Positions 33,868 to 42,599 of a stretch of DNA of 64,000 nt are shown here, piece by piece. Below the pieces are notes generated by a model. That model did not search any database and had not been told where the DNA came from. It worked only from the letters and a program-made list of their open reading frames with translations. The stretch is taken from the NCBI RefSeq assembly GCF_003355155.1, contig NZ_CP031320.1:6258271-6322270 (forward strand). Direction: 5' to 3'. The stretch comes from Streptomyces armeniacus (GTDB taxonomy: Bacteria; Actinomycetota; Actinomycetes; Streptomycetales; Streptomycetaceae). The translations under genes were made by a program, and so were the position numbers. Within the stretch, counting starts at the first letter, position 1. Each line of letters begins with the position of its first letter.

Positions 33868-34698
33868 TCAGTCCACGCCCTCCTGCATCAACCGCCCCAC
33901 CTCCCGGCTCACCAGCCCGAAGCGCGGCTCCTCCAGCAGCGGCATCTCCCGGCGCCGGCGCCGCACCGCGCTCACGTCGACGTCCACGACGGTCAGCGCC
34001 TCCGCGTCGCGCGGCGCCTCCGCGACGACCGTGCCCCAGGGGTCGAGTACGCGTGAACCGCCCCAGAACGACGCCTTGCCCTCCTCCCCGACCCGGTTCA
34101 CGAACACCACCCAGCACTGCTGCAGCCGCGCGATGTTGAGCAGCAGGTCCTGCCAGTACACGGCGGTGTCGATGGCGCCCGGCGCCATCCCGGCCGCACT
34201 GTTGGTCGGCACGAACAGGATCTCCGCGCCGTCCTGCGCGGCCAGCCACGGCAGTACGGGCTGCCAGGCGTCGTTGCAGATCAGCGTCGCCGCGCGGGCG
34301 TGCGGGGTGGGGAACGCGCGCAGGGCGTGCCCGGGGCTGAAGTGCTTGCGCTCCTCCCAGTCGAGGTAGTTGGGCAGGTAGAGCTTGCGGTGGGTGTGCA
34401 GCACGGTGCCGGACGCGACGTAGCTCGCGGCGTTGTAGCGGCGCAGACGGCCGTCCTCGTACAGCCCGACGAGCACGTCGGGGCCGTAGCCGGACAGCTC
34501 GGCCAGCCGCACGTCCTCCGTGCTGATCGACTCGTCGCCGGGCACCGAGCCCAACGCGTAGCCGTGCAGGCTCAGTTCGGGGAAGATCACCACGTCGGCC
34601 CGCCGGCCCGCGGCCTCCTTCACGGCGGACCTGGCCTTGTCCACGTTCGCCTGTACGTCCCCCAGTACGCAGTCCAGCTGCGCCAGCGCGATCCGCAC
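33868..34698 (-). CDS. Nitrilase-superfamily carbon-nitrogen hydrolase
   Basis: A 276-residue amidase/nitrilase with the full catalytic triad: Glu41 (VVIFPELSLHGY), Lys105 (THRKLYLPN) and Cys141 (LICNDAWQP). A second conserved Glu lies near the Lys (WEERKHFSPG). Such enzymes hydrolyse nitriles or amides to acids and ammonia. GTG at 34698 has GAGGGG nine bases upstream. It is the first of the minus-strand catabolic-looking set (nitrilase, DUF6282, FAD/Fe-S oxidoreductase, IclR, hydrolase, importer). A scheme of uptake, amide hydrolysis and oxidation is plausible but inferred. Confidence 0.87.
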   Translation of the reverse strand: MRIALAQLDCVLGDVQANVDKARSAVKEAAGRRADVVIFPELSLHGYALGSVPGDESISTEDVRLAELSGYGPDVLVGLYEDGRLRRYNAASYVASGTVLHTHRKLYLPNYLDWEERKHFSPGHALRAFPTPHARAATLICNDAWQPVLPWLAAQDGAEILFVPTNSAAGMAPGAIDTAVYWQDLLLNIARLQQCWVVFVNRVGEEGKASFWGGSRVLDPWGTVVAEAPRDAEALTVVDVDVSAVRRRRREMPLLEEPRFGLVSREVGRLMQEGVD

Positions 34699-34863
34699 CG
34701 CCAACCACCCCTCTTCGCTCGTGCCTTCGGTCTCCGGGAGCTGCGGTTCTACTGGCACGCCGCGGGCGCGGCAAGGCGAGTTGCTCGCCGGACAACGCGG
34801 TTGCGGGTACGGGCCGGTTGGGGCGCGGTGTTTCGGGCCGCGCGGCGCGGTTACACGAGGTCC

Positions 34864-35346
34864 ATGGCTGAGGACACGACGAATGCGACGGATGCGAAGC
34901 CGAAGACCGGCAGCCGTACGGGCGGCACGGCGAAGGGCGGCGCGAAGAGTGCCGCGAAGGGTGCCGCGGCGAAGGAAAGCGCGGCGAAGGGCGGCGCGGC
35001 GAAGGGCGGCGCCGACCGCGCAGGGCAGGACCGCGCAGGGCAGGACCGCGCAGGGCAGGACCGCGCCGAGAACGGCGCGGCCCCCGGCCCGACGCCCGCA
35101 CGCCTGCGTACGGCCGCGGCCGAACGGGGCCGCGCCCTCACCGCGAAGGTGCCCCAACTCGCCAGGGTGGAGGACCCGAAGGCCGCGGCCACCGCGGCCT
35201 GGACGGCCGTACGGGCGCGGAAGATCCTCGTCGGCGGCGTCACCGCGGGCGTACTGGCGGCCGGCGCCGGCTCCTTCCACGCGGGCCGCCGTGCCGCGCT
35301 GCGGCGTGCCGGCCCGCTGACCCGGATGACGGGCGGCCGCCTCTGA
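34864..35346 (+). CDS. Ala/Lys/Gly-rich hypothetical protein with C-terminal hydrophobic segment
   Basis: A 160-residue protein I cannot assign. Residues 1-75 are low-complexity (repeated AAKG/AKGGA and three DRAGQ units). The DRAGQ repeat comes from an exact 15-bp tandem duplication near 35020-35065. Residues ~80-120 form an amphipathic, charged region. Residues 120-145 include a hydrophobic stretch (ILVGGVTAGVLAAGAGSF) that may be a membrane anchor. ATG at 34864 follows ACGAGG. The Lys/Ala composition recalls DNA-binding tails of histone-like proteins, but with no recognised domain this is only a resemblance. Confidence 0.6.
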   Translation: MAEDTTNATDAKPKTGSRTGGTAKGGAKSAAKGAAAKESAAKGGAAKGGADRAGQDRAGQDRAGQDRAENGAAPGPTPARLRTAAAERGRALTAKVPQLARVEDPKAAATAAWTAVRARKILVGGVTAGVLAAGAGSFHAGRRAALRRAGPLTRMTGGRL

Positions 35347-35509
35347 GCGCCGGTCCGCGTTCGCGCGCCGGTCCGCGTCCGCGCGCCGGACCCGTGCCGA
35401 GGGCCGGCGGCCGTACGCCCCGCACCCGCGGTGTCGTCACTCCCGCGCGTGCGGCAGCGACGTACGGCCCGGGCCGCGGCGCGCGTACGGGCCGTGCCGC
35501 CCGTACGGG

Positions 35510-35911
35510 TCAACGCCCCCGCCGCTCGCGCCAGTCCCGTACGACGTCCTCCACCTCGTACGGCGACAGGTTGAGCGGCGGGCCCTCGAGCGGGTGGCGG
35601 ATCGCCGCGCGGATCTTCTCGTTGACGTCCGCGATGATCCGCCGGACCCGGTCCTCCGTGGGCGCCTGCCGGGCGGCGGCGAGCGCGTCCTGCGCCTCCT
35701 TGCGCAGGGCGAGCGTCGGCGGCAGGTACGACAGGCCCTCGCGCTCCATCTTCTCCTTGACCCACCACAGCTCGTCGTACGGCTTGTCGAGGCCCGGCAG
35801 CGGCTTGCCCGCGCCCGGCAGGTCGTCCATGTCGCCGCGCTCCGCGGCCTCGCGGATCTGCCGGTCGACCCAGCTCTCGAAGTCGAGGCCGGGCGGCTTG
35901 CGCTCCGTCAT
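35510..35911 (-). CDS. DUF1992 domain protein (DnaJ-homologue subfamily C28-like)
   Basis: A 133-residue protein of the DUF1992 family, also called the DnaJ-subfamily-C member-28 conserved domain. The diagnostic stretch is SWVDRQIREAAERGDMDDLP followed by GAGKPLPGLD. Function unknown; homologues are widespread in bacteria and eukaryotes and are often small and soluble. ATG at 35911 has GAGAGGGG upstream. It converges on the preceding plus-strand gene. Its promoter probably lies in the AT-rich palindrome at 35953-35976. Confidence 0.85.
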   Translation of the reverse strand: MTERKPPGLDFESWVDRQIREAAERGDMDDLPGAGKPLPGLDKPYDELWWVKEKMEREGLSYLPPTLALRKEAQDALAAARQAPTEDRVRRIIADVNEKIRAAIRHPLEGPPLNLSPYEVEDVVRDWRERRGR

Positions 35912-35952
35912 GACGTACCCCTCTCGCTTCGCGGACCTCTCACGCCACCGGT

Positions 35953-35976
35953 TTTATGGTACAGCGGTACTATAAA
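35953..35976. promoter_or_regulatory. AT-rich 10-bp inverted repeat upstream of DUF1992 gene
   Basis: TTTATGGTAC and GTACTATAAA (9 of 10 paired) flank a 4-base spacer. The minus-strand TATAGT within it could be a -10 box for the DUF1992 gene 42 bases away. GTAC-centred half sites of this kind are often bound by GntR-type regulators, but no regulator gene is adjacent. Confidence 0.45.
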
Positions 35977-35994
35977 GATCCGCCGCCCGGCCCC

Positions 35995-37167
35995 CTACGT
36001 GGCCGGGTTCGCCTCGGAGCCCTCGGTGCTGAGCAGTACGACCGTCGCGTCGCGGTCCAGACCCAGCGCCGCGCGCCGTTCCCCGCCGCCGTCCCGCCCG
36101 GCGCCGAGCGCGGCACGTACACCGGCCAGCGACGCGGCGCCGCACGGGCCCGACGAGACGCCGAGGGCGGCGAGTTGGCGTGCCGCCCGTACGCTCTCCG
36201 CGTCCGTCACCGCGACCGCCGCGTCCAGCCCGTCGCGCAGCACGGGCCAGGCCGTGCTGGACGGGGTGCCGCAGTTCAGGCCCGCCATCACCGTGCTGCC
36301 GGTGTCCACCACGGTGGGGCGCCCGGCGGTGAGGCTCGCCAGCACGCAGGCGGCGCCCTCGGGCTCGACGGCCAGCAGGGACGCGGCGGGTCCGGCCGTA
36401 CGGGTGCGGTCGCGGTGGTGGGTGACGGCGGCCTGGGCGAGCGAACCCACGCCCACCGGCACGGCCACCAGGCCGGGCGGGGCGGCGCCGGCCGCGCGCA
36501 GCTGGTCGTCGACCTCGGCGAACAGCGTCGAGTAGCCCTCGACGATCCAGGCGGGCACGCGCTCGTAGCCCGGCCAGGCGGAGTCCTGCACGAGCACCGC
36601 CGTGGGCGCGTCCGCGTCGCCCGTACGGGTGCCCGCGTCGCTCGCGGTCGCGTCCACCGCCGCCGCGGCGCGCCGTACCGCCTCGTCGTACGGCCCGGCC
36701 ACCCGCGTGACCTCCGCGCCCTCCGCCTCGATCGCCGCCACGGCCGCCGGATGCACCCCGTCGGGCACGAAGACGTGCGCGGACCGGCCCAGCAGCCAGG
36801 CCACGCGCGCGAGGGCGCGGCCGTGGTTGCCGTCGGTGGCCGTGACGAAACGCAACGGGGTGCCGTCGTCGGCGCGCTCTTCCATGATCCGGTGGACCGC
36901 CCAGGACACGCCGAGCGCCTTGAAAGCGGGCAGCCCCAGCCGTTCGGACTCGTCCTTCACGAACACCCGGCCGACCCCGAACTCGTCGGCGAGTGCGGGG
37001 AGTTCGGTGAGCGGGGTGGGCGAGTAGGCGGGCAGCCCGGCGTGGAAGCGGCGCACGCCGGGCGGTGCCGGCGCGCAGCGCCAGGCCCGCGCGGCGGGCC
37101 GCGCGTACCACGCGGGCGGGTGCCCGGGGCCGGGCGACGGGGACTGGGTTAGGGGATTCGTGACCAC
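35995..37167 (-). CDS. PLP-dependent diaminopropionate ammonia-lyase-like enzyme
   Basis: A fold-type II pyridoxal-phosphate enzyme of ~390 residues. The catalytic Lys is in RLGLPAFKALGVSW, and FVTATDGNHGRALARVAWLL is the substrate-side motif of diaminopropionate ammonia-lyase and threonine-dehydratase relatives. The phosphate loop is VPVGVGSLAQ, and MAGLNCGTPSSTAWPVL is another family hallmark. It should remove ammonia from 2,3-diaminopropionate or a similar amino acid. The start is uncertain: GTG 37167 is used here, and GTG 37224 is possible. Adapter sequence begins at about 37234, so the true upstream region, and perhaps the true start, is missing from this assembly. Confidence 0.8.
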   Translation of the reverse strand: MVTNPLTQSPSPGPGHPPAWYARPAARAWRCAPAPPGVRRFHAGLPAYSPTPLTELPALADEFGVGRVFVKDESERLGLPAFKALGVSWAVHRIMEERADDGTPLRFVTATDGNHGRALARVAWLLGRSAHVFVPDGVHPAAVAAIEAEGAEVTRVAGPYDEAVRRAAAAVDATASDAGTRTGDADAPTAVLVQDSAWPGYERVPAWIVEGYSTLFAEVDDQLRAAGAAPPGLVAVPVGVGSLAQAAVTHHRDRTRTAGPAASLLAVEPEGAACVLASLTAGRPTVVDTGSTVMAGLNCGTPSSTAWPVLRDGLDAAVAVTDAESVRAARQLAALGVSSGPCGAASLAGVRAALGAGRDGGGERRAALGLDRDATVVLLSTEGSEANPAT

Positions 37168-37241
37168 ACGCCCCACGGTGCCACGGCCCGGCACCGGAGG
37201 TCGCAGTCGCCTCACGACCCCCACGACCCCTGCCCCCGTCC

Positions 37242-37306
37242 CTTATACACATCCGACGCTGCCGACGAAGGCCTAGGCGGAGATCTCGGTGGATGCCGCA
37301 GCACTA
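37242..37306. other. Illumina Nextera adapter/index/P5 contamination
   Basis: Bases 37242-37268 match the reverse complement of the Nextera read-1 transposase adapter (CTTATACACATC-GACGCTGCCGACGA) with one T-to-C difference. Bases 37269-37276 (AGGCCTAG) fit a common i5 index read in reverse (S508, AGGCTTAG) with one difference. Bases 37281-37306 match the complement of the P5 primer (AGATCTCGGTGG exact, then noisy). An A-rich tail (TAAACAAAAACA) follows, as expected when a read runs past the fragment end. This is not genomic DNA. Confidence 0.93.
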
Positions 37307-37690
37307 AACAAAAACAGTGGGCCCATCCTTTCTCTTGGCGCACACCGCCCCCTCGGACCCCGTACCCCCATAACCCACGGTCGTAGTGGGGGCGGCCACG
37401 GCGGAGCTGGCTGCTGGGGTGGGGCGGCGTGGCGGGCTGGGTGGCGGGGCGGACCGGCGCCGGCTCGGACGACGGGGAGGCGGCGGAGGGGGGGAACCGC
37501 GAGGGCTGAGCGGGGGCACGGCGGGTGCGGCAGGGGGCGGCGCGGGACAGGGAGGGGCTGCTGGGGCGGTACGGACGGCGGGGGCTGCCGGTGCGGTGGC
37601 GGTCCCGGCTGAGGCGGCCACGGCCGTGCGGGTGGTGGCTCCGACATCCGCTGGCGCCCTCCCTGTCCGGCTGCGGTGACTGCGGTCATG
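37307..37690. other. Corrupted, G-enriched duplicate of sequence near 57.55-57.79 kb
   Basis: From about 37395 to 37640 the bases follow 57545-57790 in order, with many C-to-G and other substitutions. Examples are GGGGGAACCGCGAGGGCTGAG against GCGGGAACCGCGAAGACTCAG, and the GCGGGGGCACGGCGG block in both. Runs of G replace mixed bases, as in low-quality two-colour Illumina cycles. I read this as a poor read incorporated beside the adapter, not a true gene duplication. No coding feature here should be trusted. Between the artefact and the next gene (37690-37962) I see only upstream sequence of the MinD-like gene. Confidence 0.8.
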
Positions 37691-37962
37691 GCTGTGGGGA
37701 GACCGGGGCAACTACTATGCCGTTGTACGCATGACGCACTGCACGCGGGTGCGAATCGGCGGACCCCTCCGGTGCCGGAGCACGGGTGGCCGAGACTGAA
37801 TCGCGGCCTTCCTCCGGTTTGGGTTCCGGTTGGGTCGTGCAGCATCGTGCCGCCGCGTTTCCGGGGCTGGACGGCTGGCCGTGTCCTGCGTTGGGGTGAT
37901 TAGGCTGGGAGAGTACGCCCAGCCGCAAACCGGGGTGTACGACCACATCAGCAGGAGGCACA

Positions 37963-40900
37963 GTGAGCAGCGATCGGGACGAGATCCGCGTCGGCGGCAG
38001 CACGCCCGCCACCGATCGGCTCGATGCGGAAGCTGAGTCCGAGCACGAGACGGAAACGACGGGCCAGTTCACCATCGACTACACGCCTCCGGCCTGGTAC
38101 ACGCAGGATTCGCCGGCCACGGACGGCCGCGGCGAACCCGTGGCTCCACTCGGCCTGGACCGGGACGCCTCCGCGGGCGCGGACGCCGCGTTCCCGAGCG
38201 CTCCGCTGCCACTGGGCGGCGAGGAGAAGGACGAGTCGGACGAAGCGCCCGCATCGGTGGATTCGCCGGATACCTCGGAAACCGCTTCGGGCGAGGGGAG
38301 TTCGGAGCCGGACGGCGCGCCCGCCGGCAGTGAGACCGACGCGCGCGGCGCACGGCCCGGGGCCAGCACGCCGGACGGCACGGTCGACAGCCCCGAAACG
38401 GTGCGCTTCTCCTCGGCCTCACTGCGCCAGGAGATCTCCCGCTTCAGGAACGGCGGCGAGCCGGACGGCCCGGGGGACGGCGCGGACCAGGGCGGTACGG
38501 CTGCCGCCTCCGACGACCTGGACGGCGCCGGCGACCCGGACCCGGACGCCCCGGACTCCGGCGGCTCCGCCGCCGCCTCGCACGGCGCGACGGCGAGCGG
38601 GAAGGCCGGGACCGCCGCGGACGCGGGCCCCGAAGCATTCCCCGAAGGAGTGACGGAGGACGGCGCCGACGCGGGCACCAAGTCCCCGACGCCGGATTCC
38701 GGTTCGGTTCCGGGAGTCGGCGGGCCACGGGACGCCGAGCCTCAGGACGCCGTCCCGCAGGACGCCATACCGCCGGGCCACGTGCCGGGCGCGGATCGCG
38801 TGGACGACGCGGCGCCCGCGGGCGCCGCCGAGGGCGCGCCGGAGCCGCGGGACACGCCACCGGCGCACCCGCTGTCGTCCACACCGCAGCAGGCGGCTCC
38901 GTGGCCGGCGGCGCCCGGCAGCGCCGGCACGCCGCCCGGCGGACTCCCGCCGCTGCCGCCGGACTTCCAGCCCGCGAACCCGCAGCAGGCCGCCGACGCG
39001 CAGCCCGCTCCGCCGCCTCCCGGCACCCCGTGGCTCACCGCGCCGGACGCCGCGCACGACGCCGCCGCACCGGCCGTACCGGATCAGCGCGCGGAGCAGG
39101 CCCCGCCGGCCGCACCGCAGCACGGTCCCGGTGCGCCCGTGCCGCCGGCCGGCACGGGCCCCGCCCAGGACGCTCCGCACGGGCAGCCGGCACTCCCCGC
39201 CGGCGGACACGGCACCGTGCCGGGCAGCGCACCGCTGCCGCCCGCCGTACCGCAGGGCGGCCAGGGCGGGCACCCGGAACAGCCGGGCGCGCAGGGCCAG
39301 TTCGCACTGGGCCAGCCGGGGCAGCAGGCACAGCAGGCACCCGGTCAGCAGGCGCCCCAGACGCCCGGCCAGCCGCCCGTACAGCCCGGCGGTTACGGCT
39401 TCCCGCAACCCGGCCAGTCCGGGGCGCAGCCGCCCGCGGCCGGGCAGGGCGGCTACGGCTACCCGCAGTCGTTCCCGCCCGCGCAGGGCCAGCACCAGGG
39501 TCAGGGCCAACCGGAGGCGCTGTCGCCCGCCCAGCCCGGCGGCTACGGCTTCCCGCAGCCCGCGCAGCCGCAGCAGCCCGGCCAGCCCCCCGCTCAGCAG
39601 CACGGCGGCCAGCAGCACGGCCGGCAGCCCGCACCGCCCCAGCACCAGCAGCAGGCCCCGGGCGCCATCGAGCCCAACGCCTCCGCGCAGCACGGCGGCT
39701 CGGGCTACCCGCAGCAGCTCCCGCCGGGCCAGGGCGGCCAGAACCCGGGCCAGGCGTTGCAGCCCCACGCGCCCAACGTTCCGCAGGCGCCGCCCCCGCA
39801 GCAGCAGCAACCGCCGCAGCCCCAGCCCCAGTCCCAGCAGCAGTCCCCGGACCCGCGCCGCCAGTCGCACAGCGGCGATGGTTCCCCCCTCGGCTACACC
39901 GCCGCGGTCGAGCTGTCCTCGGACCGGCTCCTCAGCGACAAGAAGAAGCCGCGTTCGCAGAACCCTGCGCGCGGCGGGGGCCGCTTCCGGTTCGGCGGCA
40001 GGAAGGACGACACGGAGCGGCAGCGCAAGCTGGAGCTGATCCGTACCCCGGTCCTGTCCTGCTACCGCATCGCGGTGATCAGCCTCAAGGGCGGCGTGGG
40101 CAAGACCACGACGACCACCGCGCTCGGTTCCACGCTGGCGACCGAGCGCCAGGACAAGGTCATCGCGATCGACGCCAACCCGGACGCGGGCACGCTGGGC
40201 CGCCGCGTGCGCCGCGAGACGGGCGCCACGATCCGCGACCTGGTGACGGCGATCCCGTATCTCAACAGCTACATGGACATCCGCCGGTTCACCTCACAGG
40301 CTCCGTCGGGCCTGGAGATCCTGGCGAACGACGTGGACCCGGCCGTGTCGACGACGTTCAACGACGACGACTACCGCCGCGTCATCGACGTCCTCGGCAA
40401 GCAGTACCCGATCATCCTCACCGACTCGGGTACGGGCCTGCTGTACTCGGCGATGCGCGGAGTGCTGGACCTCGCGCACCAGTTGATCGTCATCTCGACG
40501 CCGTCGGTCGACGGCGCCAGCAGCGCAAGCACCACCCTCGACTGGCTCTCGGCACACGGTTACGGCGATCTCGTGCAGCGCAGCGTCACCGTCATCTCCG
40601 GGGTGCGCGAGACCGGCAAGATGATCAAGGTCGAGGACATCGTGGCGCACTTCCAGACGCGCTGCCGCGGCGTGGTGACCATCCCGTTCGACGAACATCT
40701 GTCGGCGGGCGCCGAGTTGGACCTCGACATGATGCGCCCGAGAACCCGGGAGGCGTATTTCAACCTGTCGGCCATGATCGCCGAGGACTTCTCACGCGTT
40801 CAGCAGGAGCAGGGCCTGTGGACGGCGGACGGCAACCCGCCGCCGCAGCTGGCGCCTCCGCTGCCGGGCCAGTCCGTGCCGGGCCAGCCGTACGTCCCCG

Positions 40901-41013
40901 GGCAGGGCCAGCAGCCGTATCAGCAGCAGCCGTACGCGCAGCAGCCCCAGCAGCCGCAGCAGCCAGGCCAGCAGCAGGGCGGCTGGCCGCAGCAGCCGCC
41001 CCAGCAGCCGTAG
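37963..41013 (+). CDS. MinD/ParA-like ATPase with long disordered region (EspI/SCO5717-like)
   Basis: A 1016-residue protein. Residues ~1-640 are disordered: first acidic ([10 protein letters not shown]), then Pro/Gln/Gly-rich with repeated [10 protein letters not shown] units. A P-loop ATPase of the ParA/MinD type starts near residue 705 with [14 protein letters not shown] (deviant Walker A with the signature Lys), then [14 protein letters not shown] and [10 protein letters not shown]. The C-terminal tail is again Gln/Pro-rich ([12 protein letters not shown]). In mycobacteria EspI-type proteins of this design belong to type VII secretion loci, and the S. coelicolor counterpart lies by its ESX genes. 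The secretion genes would be upstream, where this assembly is broken. GTG at 37963 follows AGGAGG. Confidence 0.85.
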   Translation: MSSDRDEIRVGGSTPATDRLDAEAESEHETETTGQFTIDYTPPAWYTQDSPATDGRGEPVAPLGLDRDASAGADAAFPSAPLPLGGEEKDESDEAPASVDSPDTSETASGEGSSEPDGAPAGSETDARGARPGASTPDGTVDSPETVRFSSASLRQEISRFRNGGEPDGPGDGADQGGTAAASDDLDGAGDPDPDAPDSGGSAAASHGATASGKAGTAADAGPEAFPEGVTEDGADAGTKSPTPDSGSVPGVGGPRDAEPQDAVPQDAIPPGHVPGADRVDDAAPAGAAEGAPEPRDTPPAHPLSSTPQQAAPWPAAPGSAGTPPGGLPPLPPDFQPANPQQAADAQPAPPPPGTPWLTAPDAAHDAAAPAVPDQRAEQAPPAAPQHGPGAPVPPAGTGPAQDAPHGQPALPAGGHGTVPGSAPLPPAVPQGGQGGHPEQPGAQGQFALGQPGQQAQQAPGQQAPQTPGQPPVQPGGYGFPQPGQSGAQPPAAGQGGYGYPQSFPPAQGQHQGQGQPEALSPAQPGGYGFPQPAQPQQPGQPPAQQHGGQQHGRQPAPPQHQQQAPGAIEPNASAQHGGSGYPQQLPPGQGGQNPGQALQPHAPNVPQAPPPQQQQPPQPQPQSQQQSPDPRRQSHSGDGSPLGYTAAVELSSDRLLSDKKKPRSQNPARGGGRFRFGGRKDDTERQRKLELIRTPVLSCYRIAVISLKGGVGKTTTTTALGSTLATERQDKVIAIDANPDAGTLGRRVRRETGATIRDLVTAIPYLNSYMDIRRFTSQAPSGLEILANDVDPAVSTTFNDDDYRRVIDVLGKQYPIILTDSGTGLLYSAMRGVLDLAHQLIVISTPSVDGASSASTTLDWLSAHGYGDLVQRSVTVISGVRETGKMIKVEDIVAHFQTRCRGVVTIPFDEHLSAGAELDLDMMRPRTREAYFNLSAMIAEDFSRVQQEQGLWTADGNPPPQLAPPLPGQSVPGQPYVPGQGQQPYQQQPYAQQPQQPQQPGQQQGGWPQQPPQQP

Positions 41014-41019
41014 GCGACC

Positions 41020-41062
41020 CCGCGGGCGGGCGGGTCCGGTGGCCGGGCCCGCCCGCCCGCGG
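41020..41062. terminator. Strong bidirectional hairpin between convergent genes
   Basis: Perfect 15-base arms (CCGCGGGCGGGCGGG and complement) at 41020-41034 and 41048-41062 flank a 13-base loop. They lie exactly between the MinD-like gene's stop and the stop of the convergent binding-protein gene. Confidence 0.85.
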
Positions 41063-41066
41063 TGTC

Positions 41067-42599
41067 TCAGGGCGTCAGCACCCGCAGGTACTCATGCTCG
41101 TCCCGCGTCCGCGGCCGCAGCTCCACCAGCGGCTGCGGCTTGTTCCGCGGGTTCCCCGCGTCGTCGAAGTCGATCTTCCCGCTGGCTCCGGCCAGCGCGT
41201 GCCGCCCGTTGATCTGCACCAGCAGCTCCCGCACAGAGTCCTTGTTGACCTTCCCGCGGCCGTCCTGTCCGGCCGCGTCGCGGATGGCGGTGCCCACGGC
41301 GAGCACGGCGTCGTGGCCGAGCATCGCCTGCCCGTTCAGCAGGTCGCGTACGCCGCCGAACCTCTCGGCGTACGCGTCGCGGAAGGCGTCGAACGGGTTG
41401 GCCTTCCCGCCCGGATAGACGTCGGGGCTCGCGTCGGGGTGCGCGAGGGCGGTGTACTTGATGCGGATCTCGCTGCGCTCCCAGCTCTTGAGGAACTTCT
41501 CGTACTCGTTCGTCTTCTTCCGCCACGGGATGTCGAAGAAGAGGCCGATCGTGTCGTCCGCCGAGTAGACGGTGACCGGGCAGGGCCGCCCCGTGGCGGC
41601 GGCGGACTCGATGAACCCCTTCATGTCCCGGCCGCGGCCCGCGAAGTAGACGGCGTCGGGCAGTTCGGGCTGGCCGCACAGCTTGTCCGCGACGGCCTCC
41701 AGCGAGTTGGGGACGGCCTCGCCGCGGGAGACGAACGGCAGGTCGATGGTGTCGAGTTCGAGCCCGGCCTTCTTGACGGCCTTGTCGAAGCCGCGGAGCA
41801 GCGAGGCGCTGTAGATGTCGTCGGCGTTGCGGTCCTTGATGACCTGGATGCGGAAGTCCTTCTTCCCGCGCTGGAGGCCCTTGAGGTACTTCGCCATCGC
41901 CGACGTCTGGTCCGAGTTGGGCGCCACCGCGCGGAAGAACCCCAGCCTCTCGGGATCGCTGAGCTGGTCCGCCGTCACGGTGGAGCCGACCATCGGCACC
42001 TTCCGCTTCCGCAGTTCCTCGACGGCCTTCTTCGTCGTGTGGAGGCTCTGGCCGAAGCCGGCCACCGCGACCATCGGATGCTTGCCGTCGGTCATGCCGG
42101 CCAGCTGGTCGACCAGCGGGGCCCACTGCCCGGAGCCGCGCCCGGGGTTGGCCGGCAGCAGCTTGATCTGCGGGGTGTCGCCGTGGCCGCCGCTCGGGTC
42201 GTTCAGCTCCCGCTGCGCGAGGTACGCGCCCTCGAGCTCCTGCCGGATGCTGTCGCGTCCCTTGTCGCCGGGGCCGAGCGTCATCGGCTCGACGTAGCCG
42301 ATGCTGACCCAGGGCTTCTTGGACTTCTCGACCTCCTTGTTCGCCTCTTCGATCCGCTCCATCACACCCTTCAGCGACTTGTCGAAGTGGTGCGCGCCGT
42401 CCGTCACGCCGATGCACTCGTCGTCCGGCCCGCGTTTCCGTACGCCGTCCGCGCACTGCACAAACCACTCGTCGTACGCCTTCAGCCCGCCCGCCACCAG
42501 GGCGGCGACCACCGCCAGCGCCAGCGCTGTCCGCAGCTTCCAGCGCGGCGCCGGGCGCGGTACGGGCAGGACGTCTCCGTCAGCTCCGTTCACCACCAC
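41067..42599 (-). CDS. Membrane-anchored type I periplasmic-binding-fold protein
   Basis: A 510-residue protein. A single membrane helix (LALAVVAALVAGGLKAY, residues ~25-42) anchors an extracellular receptor domain. The domain resembles branched-chain amino acid/urea binding proteins: VSIGYVEPMTLGPGD, AYLAQRELND, HPMVAVAGFGQSLHTTKKAV and VPMVGSTVTADQLS. No ABC transporter permease is nearby. Instead the gene overlaps by 10 bases the stop of a P-loop ATPase gene, so the two probably work together, perhaps as receptor and cytoplasmic partner. Three GTG codons (42599, 42596, 42593) can serve as start; the last forms a GTGA overlap. Confidence 0.75.
   Translation of the reverse strand: MVVNGADGDVLPVPRPAPRWKLRTALALAVVAALVAGGLKAYDEWFVQCADGVRKRGPDDECIGVTDGAHHFDKSLKGVMERIEEANKEVEKSKKPWVSIGYVEPMTLGPGDKGRDSIRQELEGAYLAQRELNDPSGGHGDTPQIKLLPANPGRGSGQWAPLVDQLAGMTDGKHPMVAVAGFGQSLHTTKKAVEELRKRKVPMVGSTVTADQLSDPERLGFFRAVAPNSDQTSAMAKYLKGLQRGKKDFRIQVIKDRNADDIYSASLLRGFDKAVKKAGLELDTIDLPFVSRGEAVPNSLEAVADKLCGQPELPDAVYFAGRGRDMKGFIESAAATGRPCPVTVYSADDTIGLFFDIPWRKKTNEYEKFLKSWERSEIRIKYTALAHPDASPDVYPGGKANPFDAFRDAYAERFGGVRDLLNGQAMLGHDAVLAVGTAIRDAAGQDGRGKVNKDSVRELLVQINGRHALAGASGKIDFDDAGNPRNKPQPLVELRPRTRDEHEYLRVLTP

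Noticed and set aside
37304..37711. Several small open frames on both strands
   Set aside because: They lie in adapter-derived and corrupted sequence, not genome.
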